Part shown: positions 43,000 through 54,499 of the stretch, piece by piece
How positions within the stretch are numbered: the stretch's first letter is position 1
Layout: each line of letters begins with the position of its first letter
Assembly: GCA_964017045.1 (NCBI GenBank)
Contig: OZ024810.1
Location: forward strand, 15,612,704-15,676,703
Direction of reading: 5' to 3'
Source of the DNA: Omphiscola glabra
Taxonomy: Eukaryota; Mollusca; Gastropoda; Lymnaeidae
Length of the DNA: 64,000 nucleotides
Position numbers and translations under genes: made by a program
The notes under the pieces: generated by a model
Database searches by the model: none
Seen by the model: only the letters and a program-made list of their open reading frames with translations
What the model was told of the DNA's origin: nothing

Positions 43000-43572
43000 A
43001 ATGAGAGCAATACCCTCGACATGTCCAGGCGGTCCCCTTACCCTTACAGAGATGTGACTGTCAGAGCAATATCTTGGCGTGTTCCAGGTGGCCCCCTTAC
43101 CCTTACAGAGATGTGACTGTCAGAGCAATATCTTGGCGTGTTCCAGGTGGCCCTCTTACCCTTTACAGAGATGTTACTGTCAGAGCAATACCTTGACGTG
43201 TTCCAGGTGGCCCCCTTACCCTTACAGAGATGTGACTGTCAGAGCAATACCTTGACGTGTCCAGGTGGCCCCCTTACCTTTTACAGACATGTTACTGTCA
43301 GAGCAATACCTTGACGTGTTCCAGATGGCCCCCTTACCTTTTACAGACATGTTACTGTCAGAGCAATACCTTGACGTGTCCAGGTGGCCCCCTTACCCTT
43401 ACAGAGATGTGACTGTCAGAGCGATACCCTCGACGTGTTCCAAGTGGTCCCCTTACCCTTTACAAAGATGTTACTATCAGAGAAATACAATTGATGGTTC
43501 CAGGTGACCCCCTTACCCTTTACAGAGATGTGACTGTCAGAGCGATACCCTCGACGTGTTCAGACGATCCCT
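43000..43572. repeat. 59-bp minisatellite
   Basis: About 9.5 copies with CAGAGCAATACCTTGACGTG, TTCCAGGTGGCCCCCTTACC and CTTACAGAGATGTGACTGT. About 530 bp upstream of the secreted-protein gene start. Confidence 0.95.
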
Positions 43573-43580
43573 TTACACCC

Positions 43581-43640
43581 GTGGTTTCAGCTTTCTTTCA
43601 GCCCTGACCCTTTAATACAGTTCCTCATCTTGTGGTTTAA
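43581..43640 (-). mobile_element. SPIN-like fragment
   Basis: GTGGTTTCAGCTTTCTTTCA and GACCCTTTAATACAGTTCCTCATCTTGTGG-type sequence match one end of the reverse-orientation SPIN-like copies. The rest is missing. Confidence 0.55.
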
Positions 43641-45093
43641 ATGGTTTGAAGATTTGAAGTTTTAGAACCGTTGTTGCATTGTTTGCATTAGTCACTCGAC
43701 ATCATGGGATCCTATGCGAAGTGAGGATTTCATGACACACATGCATTCAATAGATTTAGAATGGTATTGTTAACAACCGTTGCGCTGTGGAGATGTGATC
43801 GAAGTCGATTCTTATTAGGACAGAGTTAGAGAGGTCACCCACATTTTTGTTCACCTTACGTTACTGGTATTTCAAAAACATCGCGTGGGTCAACAATCAA
43901 CCTTATTTTTAATTGAAGACTTGAAGACCAAACTCAATGACGTCATTCCTCGGAATCAAAATAGTTCACCCGCGTGTCGCTGAGCTCCACGTCTCGCGTG
44001 AGATTTCTTTTCAGAGGTCGAAGGTTTTTTAAACACAGACCACGTCATCATAGCCTATTTTTAGAAGCACTGGGAAAACCTACAAAAGCTTTCTTCAGTG
44101 CAGACTTTCCCTTGCCACAGTCATCTGCGGCATTACATTTTTATTTACCCCTTTTTGTTTCCTCCTCAGAAAACTATTTGAACCCTCCGCTCCCCCCCCC
44201 TCCCCTTAAATCTGTTAAATTTCCCCCATCGTTTATGTTTGGTCTGCAGGTTTGTGTTTGCTCTTGTCGCTATGTAACAGTGACACTGTCAAAATTGTCG
44301 GTCTCCTTTACGACAATGGTGAGGGGGGGGTGGTAGAAGAGGGCTGTTAATTATGCCACTAGAGCAAGGTTTTAGTTATTACGGCAAGTGTTCGGTCCAT
44401 GCGCAAAGCGCTGCCATAATGACGTGGTAAATGAACCGATTATACCAGCACTTGTTCACTTATGAAGGTGATAAAGCCGCTTACAATAATGTGCCTGAAT
44501 GCCATCAGGTTGTCTGTGTGTGTGGGAAGTGGCCGAATGCGGAGACATGCAGTACCAGTGTAATCAGAACAAGGGGCGTAGATAGGGTTAGCGCCAACCA
44601 TGGGGTGCAGTGGCGGATACCGTGGGTGCATTAAGAGAGAGGGGGGCCACAAGCCGTGTAACACCTATTGCTGTTCAGCTGTGAGCAACAAATAAATCTC
44701 GTCCTTCTTTCAAAGTTTTTTTTGACAAGGCCGGCTACTCCCTGAATCCACAATTTGCACAGGGGCCGGAGTTGTTGTTCTTTTTTGTGGTTTCTTTTTT
44801 TTAAGTCGCGTTTTTTTTTTTTAAACATTTGATACACAAACCCATTTTATATGTTTAAATGATGTGCAAACAAATTTTATATGTTTAAAGTTATAGAAGC
44901 AAAAATGATCCGTCATCCGGCTACTTTTATAAAGTCTTATCAACAGTGTATAACAGTGTATAACAGTATATAACAGTTTAATATAACTGTGTAAAGGAAA
45001 ACAAGCCCATTGTTCAGACACAGATTGAAAATGAAAACGTTCTGTACAAATCAAATGTATTTTTTCTAAATAACTTTTTTTCTGGCCCCACAG
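43641..45093. other. intergenic, no gene recognised
   Basis: A 120-codon plus-strand frame at 43974-44336 shows no domain or splice support. GTATAACAGT repeats four times near 44945-44975. CAGTGGCGGATACC (44608) may be a MITE end. Confidence 0.4.
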
Positions 45094-45520
45094 AAGACAG
45101 ATATGGCGGCCCTACAGAAGCAGATATGGCGGCCCTACAGAAGACAGATATGGCGGCCCTACAGAAGACAGATATGGCGGCCCTACAGAAGACAGATATG
45201 GCGGCCCTACAGAAGACAGATATGGCGGCCCAACAGAAGACAGATATGGTGGCCCTACAGAAGACAGATATGGCGGCCCTCCAGAAGACAGATATGGCGG
45301 CCCTACAGAAGACAGATATGGCGGCCCTACAGAAGACAGATATGGCGGCCCTCCAGAAGACAGATATGGCGGCCCTACAGAAGACAGATATGGCGGCCCT
45401 ACAGAAGACAGATATGGCGGCCCCACAGAAGACAGATATGGCGGCCCTCCAGAAGACACATATGGCGGCCCTACAGAAGACAGATATGGGGGCCCTACAG
45501 AAGACAGATATGGGGGGTTG
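45094..45520. repeat. 24-bp minisatellite
   Basis: Seventeen to eighteen copies of a unit with ATGGCGGCCCTACAGAAGAC plus AGAT. The period is a multiple of three, so four frames stay open (MAALQKTD, WRPYRRQI, and minus-strand repeats). The equal openness of several frames argues against a gene. Confidence 0.96.
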
Positions 45521-45617
45521 AGACCAAAAGGGTTGGGATCTCGTTAACTGACAGACATCGCCTTCATTGACAGCTGGGCGCATTGTTTTGAAGCAGGTCT
45601 AAATTACAGTGCATACC

Positions 45618-45782
45618 CAGTGGCGTAGCGAGCTTAACTCGCGCCCGGGGCACAATACCTTTTTAGCGCCCCCCCCCTATTCGAAAACCATACAATATTA
45701 TATTAAAATATACCATTTGGCGCCCCTTTGTGAGTAGCGCCCGGGGCATGATGCCCCCCTTGCCCCCCTCACTACGCCACTG
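45618..45782 (+). mobile_element. hAT-type MITE, CAGTGGCGTA family, copy 2 with perfect TSD
   Basis: 165 bp with ends CAGTGGCGTAGCGA and CACTACGCCACTG. It is flanked by an exact 8-bp direct repeat TGCATACC (45610-45617 and 45783-45790). Very close to 45-205 throughout. The exact duplication and high similarity suggest a recent insertion. Confidence 0.93.
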
Positions 45783-46299
45783 TGCATACCATGGGCTTAC
45801 ATGACTGGCTTTTTCTGTATGTGAGCGTTAAGCTCGCTTGTTCTTAATCCATGTGTACTTTTATGTTTCCAGTCGTACAATGTCCTCATCGTCAAAACCA
45901 TTATTGATTTAAAGAAAATTCGTTGATGGCAATGCGACATTAACCGGTTTGCCGTGTCCATGTTTAATATTTAAGTCCTCTCAAGGGTTCTCAAAGCTCA
46001 AAGTTAATAGCAAAAGATGAATACTGGGGTTGGGGGGGGGGGGTAACAGAATGACCATGGTACAACGGGAGATAATAAATGCAACTTTAAATATTGAAAA
46101 TGTACGCCTACTTTTTTCGGGAGAGTTATTATGTATTACCTTACACTTTACTATTGTATTTGAAAAAACATCTCTTCTGCAAACAACTGCTGGGGTGATG
46201 TTGTCAACCATCTTTTCCAGCTGGCTATTATCTCCTAGATGTATATTGGCTTGTGTTGTTTAAGGATGCAAGGATGAAAGACTTTGAATGGGTGTGCTC

Positions 46300-46455
46300 G
46301 TATGTTGTTTTTGTAATGTTGCGTGTGGTATTTCAATGTGGTAAATGTTTTCATTTCTCTTTTAATGTGGTTGACTTGTACCGCGCTTCGAGCGTTTGGG
46401 GATGAAGCGTGATTTTCAAATGAACTTTATTACTATAATTTTATTATTACTATGG
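46300..46455 (+). mobile_element. possible CR1/L2-type LINE 3' tail
   Basis: CCGCGCTTCGAGCGTTTGGG, GATGAAGCGTGATTTTC and a terminal TTTATTACTATAATTTTATTATTACTAT-like end resemble the conserved 3' ends of L2/CR1 LINEs. No coding part is left. Confidence 0.45.
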
Positions 46456-47345
46456 GGCATAATCTTTGGTTTAATTTTAAGTAACAGTTAAACCACTAAC
46501 AATAAAAATTTTAATATAAAAAAAACAATCGAAATAAAGTGTTATACCAGTTCGTTTTAGAAGCGATTGGAGTGGCTTCGTTTATTTTTGCGTTGTTCCC
46601 ACCAAGCCTCCAAAGTGTTCATCCTGGTTATGTCCAGCTAACGGGTTAAAGCCGAGACTGGCCACAAGTCCAGTTGGTGCTGCCAGAAAGCGCAGCTTAC
46701 ACTTTCAGGAGAACTTTCCTTATCAACTGTTCCTTGGGCTTCCGGTAGTAAATTTTATAAAATCCATTCAGCTTTAAATTCGCTGTACAGCACGTCACGT
46801 GAACACGTTGATGCTTCTCTCCCTTCCGTGTGTTACGAATCAACTCTGGGCGCCATTAAATTAACTTTTCTAAAAACAAACTATGTTTATATTGACACCA
46901 ATTAGCTTCACAAAGGAAAAAAAGAATCGACAATTGTAGAGCCCTTGACTTTGGTACACATGCACGCAGTGAACATAGGTGTACATACATTAAGCATGCA
47001 ATCATTTTTAATGTGGACTTTGGATTTAAGCTACAGCGCTATGCTTAGAGAAAGGGTGGGGTAGTTAGTGGTCGTGGCGCAGAGAGACACGAAGTCACTT
47101 TAATTCCTTCTATAGCTTATATCTTTTTTTTTTTTTAATCATAACATTGTTGTCTTTCAAAATATATTCCAACAGCGGTTCTTAACATTGTTGATAGATG
47201 GACCCCCTTTGAGGGGCGGATAAAGACGCCCTGGCCCCCTTCTTAAAGCCTTTTTTTTTTAATGCATGAAATAAGATGACAGCTCGGGGACCTCTAACAA
47301 ATTTTCCTGGTCCCTCAAAGTTTTTCGTGGATAACAGGTTTAAAA
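46456..47345. other. intergenic, no gene recognised
   Basis: Mixed unique sequence. CAGCGGTTCTTAACATTG at 47174 and GGTTTAAAAATCC near 47338 may bound a different hAT-type element. No coding signal. Confidence 0.4.
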
Positions 47346-47349
47346 ATCC

Positions 47350-47545
47350 ATGATTTCCAATTTATTCTTGCAATGATCCCAGCAAATAATCTTAGATCCT
47401 TACATTAATCCCAGAAAATAATCATAGATTCTTGTATTGATCCCAGCTAATAATCATATATAATTGCACTGATCATATCAAATAATCATATAATATTAAA
47501 ATGATCCCGGCTAATAATCATAGATTCTTGCAGTGATCCCAGCAA
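47350..47545. repeat. about 34-bp degenerate minisatellite
   Basis: Six copies of AATAATCATAGATTCTTGCA with TTGATCCCAGC, spacing 30-36 bp. Confidence 0.75.
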
Positions 47546-48169
47546 AAAGAAGGGTTTCGATTAAACTATACAAAATGGAGTAGAGATGGGAATCCAGCCG
47601 AACACATCGAACTCGAACACCGATGACGACCGAACCGAACACGACCTTCAACGTCTCTGAGTTACAACCAAACCTAACGAAACGATTGAAAATTTATTAC
47701 AACCGAAATTTTTTTTTTAAATGCGGCACATCACTACTTACGCCAGAGATGCTGAAATTTTATTTGAAATTAGAAAACCCAAATGCTAAACCAATTTTTG
47801 TAGGGTATATTAAAGTGATCTTTTTCTTTTTTATCATCCCCCCTAGCCCGCTCCTTCCCCCCCCCCATCCCAAAAAACATCCCCCCCCCCCCCCCCGCCG
47901 CTCCCGCCAACACCTTTTCGCGTACGGGCGTGGTTGGAATTAACCCTTGACTAATGAAACAACAACACTACGGTGTTGGCCATTTGAACTTGTATCGGTC
48001 AACACCAAACAAAGTTGAACAGATAGGTGTGTATGAAATCTAGTACACATTGTGTACGAGAGGGCTCAGCGAGCAGTCTGGGTTGTCGAGGATTGACCAG
48101 CCATTCCGAATCGTCCCTTTCACTAAACATTTAACATTACATCGTAAAGTAATCTGTTTTCCCCTATGT
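47546..48169. other. intergenic, C-rich tracts
   Basis: CCGAACC/CGAACAC words near 47595-47690 recur near 48595-48660, perhaps ends of one decayed element into which the SPIN-like copy inserted. C-runs at 47858-47896. Confidence 0.4.
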
Positions 48170-48371
48170 CAGCGGCTCTCAACCTGTGGGTCGCGATCCC
48201 TTTGGGGGGGGGTGGAACGACCCTTTCCCAGGGGTCGCCTAAGACCATCGTAAAACGCATGTACTCTGCAGTTACAAAGTAGCAACGAAAATAATTTTGT
48301 GATTGGGGGTCGCCACAACATGAGGAACTGTTTTAAAGGGTCGCGGCATAAGGAAGGTTTGAGAACCACTG
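48170..48371 (+). mobile_element. SPIN-like hAT MITE, full-length copy
   Basis: 202 bp, ends CAGCGGCTCTCAACCTGTGG and GGTTTGAGAACCACTG, internal GGGGTCGCCTAAGACCATCG, AACGAAAATAATTTTGTG and CACAACATGAGGAACTG. Flanking octamers CCCTATGT (48162-48169) and CCCAGTGT (48372-48379) match at 6 of 8. Confidence 0.85.
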
Positions 48372-49039
48372 CCCAGTGTATATATCTGTTTCATTAAATA
48401 AGAGAAACCCAACCGTTTATTGAACTTTAATATTAATCTCGTTATACTACCCTGATGATAGCTAAAGAAAATGTATTCACCTCGTCTTATTTAGTGCATT
48501 TCTAAAATAAACGCCAGCGCTTATAAATATTTAATTTATTTTTATTTTATTTAAATTGAAACCAAACTAAATTCAATTTGCGATAATCAGTGAACGCGCC
48601 GAACGGCAATGGTTGCCGGATCGAACCTGAACTAACGGTTTTCACCAAACCGAACTTCTAAAAGAGAATCGATTACCGTAACTACAAATTAAGTAGTTAT
48701 GAGACCCTGTGTGATACTTGAGTTAACCAGTATTCACGAAAAACCACAATGCGTGCACTATTCACATAAGATAAGAGTCATACGAAGCATTGCAAGTGAA
48801 CCGAAAATACACCCCCCCCACACACACACACAAAGAATAACCTGGGACGAACAGCACCCACCGTCGCCGCCTCCGTTACGTACAAGATCGTACGTATTCA
48901 TTTTCCGCATCATTTCATAAACAAATATGGACATTCAGGGGCAGGGGCAGCAACGAACGGAACGCGCGCCCTGTGTGGCGTGCACAGCTAAATTCAATGG
49001 CATGCGAAAGTAAAAAAAAATGAAATGAAATTATTATTT
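48372..49039. other. intergenic, no gene recognised
   Basis: AT-rich with a short (CA)n at 48817-48832. Confidence 0.4.
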
Positions 49040-49440
49040 TTAATGCGTCTTGTATGATAGACTTATAGGATGATAAGATAGACTTATAGGAGGATAAGAT
49101 AGACTTTTAGGATAGGATGACAAGGCAGGCTTATAGAATAATAAGTTAGCCTTATAGAATGATACGATATACTTATAGGATGATAAGATAGACGTATAGG
49201 ATGTTCAGATAGACTTTTAGGATGATAAGCTAGAGTTATAGATTGATAAGACAGAGTTATAAGACGGACTTATGGTATGATAAGACATTCTTATAGGATG
49301 ATAAGATAGACTTATAAGATGAATATACAGACTTACAGGAAGGTACGTTAGATTTATAATATAGACTTAAAGGATGACAATATAGACTTAGAGGAGGATA
49401 AGATAGACTCACAAGATACTTCGATATACATAAGAAAGAC
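49040..49440. repeat. 21-bp degenerate minisatellite
   Basis: About 18 copies of GATGATAAGATAGACTTATAG with frequent substitutions, older than most arrays here. Confidence 0.9.
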
Positions 49441-49458
49441 AAAGAAAATTGGCGCGCT

Positions 49459-49616
49459 CAGTGGCGTAGCAACCCCACCTTGGCACCCTATTACCAAAGT
49501 CTTGCTGACCCTGTCAAGATCTTGACTAATGGCATGACAAATAAGTAGGCGTCATCTCCCACCCATCCCCCCATGCTCATGAATCATAACACTGTTGTTG
49601 TATCACTACGCCATAG
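49459..49616 (+). mobile_element. hAT-type MITE, CAGTGGCGTA family, eroded copy
   Basis: Left end CAGTGGCGTAGCAA, right end TCACTACGCCATAG (final bases eroded). No readable target duplication. Confidence 0.55.
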
Positions 49617-49934
49617 CTAGCCTTTTGTCTACACACACAACCTGGGTCAACATTGATGGGTAACTAATTAACAAAAGTTTTTATATATATATAATTAACG
49701 TTGGACACTGAACCAGTGAATTGTTAAAACATGCCCAGAGCCCGATAAAATTGCTTTTTTATTCTTTAATCTCTCCGAGTTTTTCTTTTTTTTTTTTCTT
49801 TTTTTTTTAATAGTTATATTACTGTAACACCTCTGAGGTTTTGGTGCACTTTTATTTTATACTTTTTAGAACATTTTTTGGGAAAATGTGTTTTTTTATA
49901 AAGTATTTTATTTTGAAAACTTTTTTAGTCAAAG

Positions 49935-50230
49935 TGTACAAAATTTCAGCTCAGTTAGAGATTTTGAGGTGGGCCAAAACTGAGATGCAAGATTTGACCC
50001 CCACAGGTCACTCAAGAATCAGTGGAGGGGGCACTGGTGACCCACTGATCATGAAGGGTTGCATTGTCATCGTGGGTGGGTGAATTTACAAAATTTCAGC
50101 TCAGTGGAACATTAGGAAATAGACCGGAAATAAGATGAAAGATTTGACCAACACTCACGTGTCAGTGGAGGTCACTGGGGAACAACTGGTCATGTAGGGT
50201 TGTATTGTCCCCGGGATTGGGTAGCCATGC
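49935..50230. repeat. about 150-bp repeat in two tandem copies
   Basis: ACAAAATTTCAGCTCAGT, AGATGCAAGATTTGACC/AGATGAAAGATTTGACC, TCAGTGGAGG, CATGAAGGGTTGCATTGTC/CATGTAGGGTTGTATTGTC and GGGTG/GGGTA follow in the same order twice. Confidence 0.75.
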
Positions 50231-50483
50231 TCAATTTCACAACAGGTCGAAAATCTGATTTACAAGATGTGACCCAGACAGCCAAAATCGCAAGCTAACT
50301 AAAAGAGTGCAATTTAAACAAGCCACATTTATAACCCGCCTGGTTTTTTCTGAATGGTATGAACATTCTCGAACACAGAAGCAGGTACGGTTGTTTAATT
50401 AAACAAGTTACTAAAAATAAAACCGTGGAAGAATCGTTTAAATTGCAACCCCCACGGCTATCAGGAGAATAGCCGTTTAAATC

Positions 50484-51100
50484 AGGGGTGGGCAAACTAC
50501 GGCCCACGCCCCGCCTGTGTATATAATGCGGCCCATAGGGACGTACATGTTGCGAGCCTATGTCGATGTTAATTGTGTTCGATTATAATTTTCGCTATAT
50601 ATTTTTTGAAATTTTACTCCGTGGATTTGATTCGAGTTTAGGGATATTTGATCGGTTTGTATGGCGCCAGAATCGATTTGTCATTATTCGTTAACATCCC
50701 TATACGAAACAACCTATCCGATCAACCGGAAGTAGCTTTTGTTTACATTTTGAAAGGTTTTGTAAAACTTGTAATTTGAAAGCGAATAAACGTTGCTTTA
50801 ACCATGATGCTGCAAAAAAAAACAAAAAAAATAGATGGAGGATGAATTTCGTGTTTTTAATGACGAATGGACGGCTAAGTACTGCTTCGCGAACGTTGTG
50901 AGCAAAGCAGTCTGCTTGCTGTGCCGTGAATGTGTGAGCGTCTTTAAGGAATACAATTTAACAAGACATCACCAAACAACACATGGATTTCGGGCACAAT
51001 TTAATGAACGAAGAGAGAAAAAAGAAAATGCCAGAAGTTGGTTAACAATTTAAAGAAGCAGCGAACTGCTTTCACCAGTCTTTAATGTAATTCTCTCAGA
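50484..51100 (+). pseudogene. hAT transposase remnant with BED-type zinc finger
   Basis: A hAT-like terminal motif CAGGGGTGGGCAAACTACGG opens the region at 50484. An ATG at 50835 starts a frame with EFRVFNDEWTAKYCFANVVS, CLLCRECV and RHHQTTHGF: a C-x2-C...H-x5-H BED finger as in the N-terminus of Charlie-like hAT transposases and GTF2IRD2-type domesticated proteins. After ENARSW the frame stops, but a neighbouring frame carries NLKKQRTAFTSL, which looks like the continuation, so a frameshift is likely. The catalytic core is absent. An inactive element. Confidence 0.72.
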
Positions 51101-51414
51101 CTCGTTAGGAAACGAAAACACTTTGTTTACCCAATTTGAGGTAGTTTACTTGTTTGACAAAAATCAGTTTTAAAAATTGAAGGGAACTAACTCATTATTT
51201 CGAAACTATTAAATTTAACAAATTATTCCCCCTTTAAATCAGAAAATGGAACAATAAAATTAGAGCAAAAATTATTTGAATTTTTCAAACACTGAATTCA
51301 TTGACGTACGATAAAAAGGGGGGGGGGTCCACCCTATGGCAGCGTTCATTTTATTTTATTGTCTTTTTCATTAAGGGGCGGAACTTAAAGCAAAATGCTA
51401 GACTAACAGTAATA
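51101..51414. other. AT-rich sequence after the transposase remnant
   Basis: No further transposase domain or right-hand terminal repeat could be read. G-run at 51318-51327. Confidence 0.4.
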
Positions 51415-51640
51415 ATACATAAATTCTTTTACTTCCTTTAATCTTTGTTTTGAAAAATCCGACTTCCGGCAATAACAATAAATACGGCGAACACTTTTTC
51501 TTACAAATACTTTTCTATTTCTTGTTATTTCTGCTGTGCAAGGCCCTTAACCGAAAACTTCTTCTTTTCGTGTCCTATCTTTCTATTTAAAGCTTCCACT
51601 TACCCTGTTCTTCTGTTTCAATTATAGGAAGCCATTGAAG
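51415..51640. repeat. dispersed repeat (pair with 57730-57945), copy 1
   Basis: Shares AAATTCTTTTACTTCCT, ACTTCCGGCAATAACA, GGCGAAC, TTTCTATTTCTTGT, AAGGC.CTTNNCCGAAA, CTATTT...AAGCTTC and TACCTTGTTCT with the second copy, same orientation. Confidence 0.7.
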
Positions 51641-52064
51641 CACTAGTACCAGGCACTGTGAGTCATTGACATTGCCTCCTAGAACTTTGCCTCAAGGAAA
51701 AATCCCACAATAATAAAAGACGAATCGTTAGCTCCTAGGGGCGGCCGAATAGTGGGGCCAGTGGGGGCGACCTGCAAGCTCAAAAAGGATTTCTTAGGGA
51801 ACCGTGTCATCCAGGTTGGCTGGTCATATTAGCGGAAATGACTTTAGTTCGGCTGGATTTCAGGGGTCGGCCTCGGCCTTTTGGGGGAGGTCACTTTTCA
51901 CCAGGCCGTGAATTGTTTGGAACCTTACTGTAGGATCCATAACAGGCCTACAAATTTGGTATTTTGGAATAAATTTAATCGATTATTAATTGTTCCAAAA
52001 TAGCATTTGAGAACTCCGGGACATCCGTAGAATGAGGGGAACACTTAACACCGGGATATATCAC

Positions 52065-52116
<52 letters not shown>

Positions 52117-53519
52117 AGTGCTGTATGATGCATAAAATTGATTATGATATTTTTTACTTATTAAAGAAAAACATGAATTCAACAATTTTAGTGAATGCAT
52201 TATTTTATTTCATTGAAACGCTTTCACTCCTTGAGCTTGCTTACATTAAAATACATCAAAGTTTAAAACCTAAGGTCTGTCCACAAAATACGTCTATAAA
52301 CATAAACTTAACGACTATACACAAAAGACGTCCATAAACTTAACGACTATCCACCATATAAGTTCATAAACTTGAGGGCTATCCACAAAGGTAAAAAAGT
52401 TTTTAAAAAACACTACTTTCAGATCTACGCAACACGTCACATACGATAAAATCATTAGATTTCTATCAAACATAAGCGAATTAAATACTGAGTACCTGAG
52501 CAACACACGAGCCTGCACCTAGTGTTGGACATACAGCTGTATCGGTTTAGACGTATTGTCTACATATGAGTAACATACATTTTAAATAATTCTTATTATA
52601 GAATTATTTTAAAATTTAAAAAAAAATAATAATTTTTCTAATCACAAGTCTCTCGACATAATTTACCTCGTCAACCTCTCTGTGGTCATCTCCTCGTGAT
52701 ATATCGTATTAGGCAATAGATTATTTAATTTTTGTAAAGTGTACAATAGATTTAAAAAATACAAATTGTATAAAAGTCTGTAAAACAACCCATGGGAACT
52801 GGTCCGAAGATTTGTTCTCAGATTTTGAAATAAAACTTTATACAAAATAAAATTCTTAACATACGTAAAAAGAAAAAACAAATTTAATCTGACATTAAAG
52901 TGATCAGCACATCAATAAAGGCGTGTAAACCAATCGGTGACTAAAAACAATAGGACAACAAAGTCTTTTGTACAATGTTGAATGAGTAGTGTGGCGGGGA
53001 GCTGGACACCAGATATGAAACAACTGGATATAAGACTAACGGATTAAACGTAATTTGATAAAAGACAACCTGATATAAGACAACCTGATAAAAGTCAACC
53101 CAATATAAGGCTGCCTGATATAAGACTATACGATATATAAGACTGCCTGATATAAGACAACATATGAAGAAATACCCTGAATTGTCCAGTCCTGCTATCC
53201 ACCGTCGCCATTTGTTAAATGGTAAAAATTGGACTGCCGACCGGTAGCTGACCATGGACCGGTGGTTGAAAACCACTGATGTAGCTCATTAAGATTTTGC
53301 CCCCCTCTCTTTTGAAGACTGGGGTCAAACTCGCAGGTGTAAAAAAAAATGAAGCTATTTGGTCTCTTGTAAAAGAGATAATTTCCCAGTTAGCAGGCCA
53401 TGTGGAAAAATTGGGGATTTATTCAAATTTAACATGTCCTTCCCAACTCAACTTTGCTTATCACACAAATGACATCTTTTTCAATTTAAAACTGAAATCT
53501 AATTTCTATATAAGGTGAA
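51641..53519. other. intergenic, no gene recognised
   Basis: Contains a (TA)n microsatellite (52069-52112), a GACGTCCATAAACTTAACGACTAT-type short repeat near 52290-52390 and a degenerate GATATAAGACAACCT repeat (53025-53165). Short frames (for example 53297-53518) show no motif. Confidence 0.45.
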
Positions 53520-53850
53520 CAGTAGTGATAAGAATGTCTTCCTCTAGAAGTGATAGGAATGTCTTCTTCTAGAAGTGACAGGAATGTCTTCCGCTAGCAT
53601 TGATAGGAATGTCTTCCTCTAGAAGTGATAGGAATGTCTTCCTCTAGAAGTGATTGGAATGTCTTCCCCTAGAAGTGATAGGAATGTCTTCCCCTAGAAG
53701 TGATAGGAATGTCTTCCCCTAGAAGTGATAGGAATGTCTTCCCCTAGAAGTGATAGGAATGTCTTACCCTAGAAGTGACAGGAATGTCTTTCTATGGAAG
53801 TGATAGGAATGATTTCATCTTGAAGTGATAAGAATGTCTTCCTCTAGAAC
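53520..53850. repeat. 25-bp minisatellite
   Basis: Thirteen copies of a unit with AGAAGTGATAGGAATGTCTT plus CCTCT or CCCCT. Confidence 0.95.
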
Positions 53851-53904
53851 TGAGAGTTCATTGGCCTGTTGTATTCCAATGTAAGTAATAATTTTTATTT
53901 ACAG

Positions 53905-54285
53905 CTAGAAGATGCTCTGGTGTGTCTTTCGAATGGAAATATCTTATGGTGTGTCTTTCGAATGGAAATATCTTTTGGTGTGTCTTTCGAATGGAAATAT
54001 CTTTTAGTGTGTCTTTCGAATGGAAATATCTTTTGGTGTGTCTTTCGAATGGAAATATCTTTTGGTGTGTCTTTCGAATGGAAATATCTTTTGGTGTGTC
54101 TTTCGAATGGAAATATCTTTTGGTGTGTCTTTCGAATGGAAATATCTTTTGGTGTGTCTTTCGAATGGAAATATCTTTTGGTGTGTCTTTCGAATGGAAA
54201 TATCTTTTGGTGTGTCTTTCGAATGGAAATATCTTTTGGTGTGTCTTTCGAATGGAAATATCTTTTGGTGTGTCTTTCGATGGCA
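53905..54285. repeat. 29-bp minisatellite
   Basis: Thirteen near-identical copies of a unit with TTTCGAATGGAAATATCTTT plus TGGTGTGTC. The period is not a multiple of three, yet three plus frames and two minus frames stay open because the unit has no stop in those frames. Confidence 0.96.
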
Positions 54286-54499
54286 TAATATTTTGTAGTG
54301 TCTTTTGACAAGCCCTGCTGCACTTATTTTTACATTTAATTATTTTAGTTTAGTTTGATTAGTGCTGACTGCCTTAAAAGATGCAAAAATTCTATAAGGC
54401 CACATATTTTTAAAACAAGTATCTCTACAGTTTCAATATGTATGACATTATTATGACAAGCATGGGGTTTGAAATATTATTTACATTGAGAATGTATCT

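Noticed and set aside
43974..44336. 120-aa plus-strand frame
   Set aside because: Low-complexity Ser/Pro/Phe-rich, no domain, no Kozak or splice context, in repeat-rich intergenic DNA.
45014..45583. Long frames on both strands at the 24-bp array (MAALQKTD, WRPYRRQI, AISVFCRA repeats)
   Set aside because: Multiple-of-three period without stops; four frames are equally long and nothing coding-like surrounds it.
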